DNA from: Fen-1135 sp963705275
Lineage (GTDB): Bacteria; Desulfobacterota; Syntrophia; Syntrophales; UBA2185
DNA: 64,000 nucleotides
Reading direction: 5' to 3'
Assembly (NCBI GenBank): GCA_963705275.1
Contig: OY970063.1
Location: 930,001 to 994,000, forward strand
Positions 63,267-64,000 of the stretch are shown one piece after another. The notes beneath the pieces are model-generated. The model worked only from the letters and a program-made list of their open reading frames with translations, ran no database searches and had not been told where the DNA came from. Made by a program: the position numbers and the translations under genes. The number at the start of each line of letters is the position of its first letter. The first letter of the stretch is position 1.

Positions 63267-64000
63267 ATGGAATCCAGCATAGACATCTCAACAACAGATA
63301 CAACTCCCGGCCTGTACATTCACATACCCTTCTGCAAAAGCAAATGTCCTTACTGTAACTTCTATTCGATTACCTCTTTCACCATGATCGACGAATTCTT
63401 GAATGCACTCGTCAGGGAAATGGAAATGTACCGGGAGGCGTTCACCCGCTTTGACACTGTCTATATCGGCGGCGGCACTCCCTCTCTCCTTGCCATAGAG
63501 CACTTCGACAGCATTCTGTCGAATATTCGAAATACCTTCATCCTCTCGCCAAACCCGGAAATCACCGTCGAGATCAATCCGGCAGATAGTCCACAGGAAT
63601 ATCTTGAATCCATTCGCCAGCCTGGGATGCAATCGCCTCAACATCGGCGTCCAGTCATTTGACGATAAGGTTCTGACATTCCTCAAGCGCAGGCACTCCG
63701 TCCGTGAGGCCATGGATACTATAGAAGCTGCCGGGAACGCCGGATTTGAAAACATTGGAATCGATCTGATTTATGGCATACCCGGACAGAATATGACATC
63801 ATGGCTTGACACCGTATCGCAGGCGCTATCTCTTAACTTGGCACACCTTTCCTGTTATCAGTTGACCATCGAAGCCGGCACACCCCTTGGCCTCCGGCAT
63901 CAACGGGGAGAAATTGTCTTGCCCGACGAAGAGCTGCAGCATGCGTTCTTCATAAAAACTTCAGAAATCCTCGAGAATGCCGGATACGTCCACTATGAGG
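63267..64000 (+). CDS. hemW: HemW-like radical SAM protein, frameshifted and cut by the window end
   Basis: Radical SAM heme chaperone/coproporphyrinogen oxidase-like protein. CxxxCxxC in PFCKSKCPYCNFY binds the [4Fe-4S] cluster; YIGGGTPSLL and EINPAD follow. The frame breaks near 63626 (one extra C after CGCCAG) and continues as GCNRLNIGVQSFDD, IGIDLIYGIPGQN and CYQLTIEAGTPLG to the last base. The 3' end is outside the window. Confidence 0.88.

Overview
The window looks like chromosomal DNA of an anaerobic, probably syntrophic deltaproteobacterium (Syntrophobacterales/Syntrophorhabdus-like). This is an inference from gene content: an acyl-CoA ligase next to benzoyl-CoA reductase/2-hydroxyacyl-CoA dehydratase subunits and their ATP-dependent activase, a butyrate kinase/phosphotransbutyrylase operon, two complete branched-chain amino-acid-type (Liv) ABC transporters, a PEP-CTERM surface protein, a PAS-LuxR regulator and a likely selenoprotein. 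No rRNA, tRNA, CRISPR array, insertion sequence or phage structural gene was recognised.

Layout. 0.1-3.7 kb: an Mla-type lipid transport operon (STAS-MlaE, MlaF with a frameshift, MlaD, PqiC-like lipoprotein). 4.0-8.8 kb: livJHMGF on the + strand. 8.9-19 kb: an AT-richer accessory stretch with small lipoprotein and membrane genes, a degenerate receiver, a YkgJ-type cysteine-cluster protein, hypothetical genes, decayed gene pieces, one MoxR/VWA pair, a run of four small genes, an intact PEP-CTERM protein with thioester-domain-like motifs, a 100-bp tandem repeat and an RHH-PilZ fusion. 19.3-20.9 kb: a PAS-PAS-GGDEF diguanylate cyclase. 21-28 kb: a minus-strand operon pxpABC-livKHMGF that joins 5-oxoprolinase to its own Liv transporter. 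28.4-35.4 kb: patatin, VOC protein, S1-domain protein, a GNAT-histone deacetylase fusion with three frameshifts, an aldo/keto reductase and two small membrane proteins. 35.7-43.7 kb: the energy-metabolism core, with acyl-CoA ligase, two dehydratase/reductase subunits and activase on + facing ptb-like, ptb and buk on -. 43.8-56 kb: PAS-LuxR regulator, AhpD-like protein, beta-propeller and pentapeptide-repeat secreted proteins, a DedA-rhodanese protein that appears to use selenocysteine, several exported proteins or lipoproteins, a DUF47 protein, and a Tat-exported metallophosphoesterase with a CuA-like cupredoxin. 56.2-61.2 kb: MarR, acyl-CoA dehydrogenase, MoxR, VWA, a Cys-rich small protein and an HD-domain protein. 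61.4-64 kb: lepA and hemW, each with a frameshift, hemW running off the end.

How the parts fit. The ligase/dehydratase/activase set would activate a carboxylic acid and use ATP-driven electron transfer on the CoA ester; Ptb and Buk would recover ATP from an acyl-CoA. The two Liv systems supply carboxylates or amino acids, one of them probably 5-oxoproline. c-di-GMP is made by the GGDEF protein and may be read by the RHH-PilZ protein, next to the PEP-CTERM surface gene.

Quality caution: four otherwise well-conserved genes (mlaF, the histone deacetylase, lepA, hemW) carry six single-base frameshifts. lepA and hemW are unlikely to be dead in a healthy genome, so sequencing or assembly indels are the likeliest cause and frameshift-based pseudogene calls here should be treated with care.
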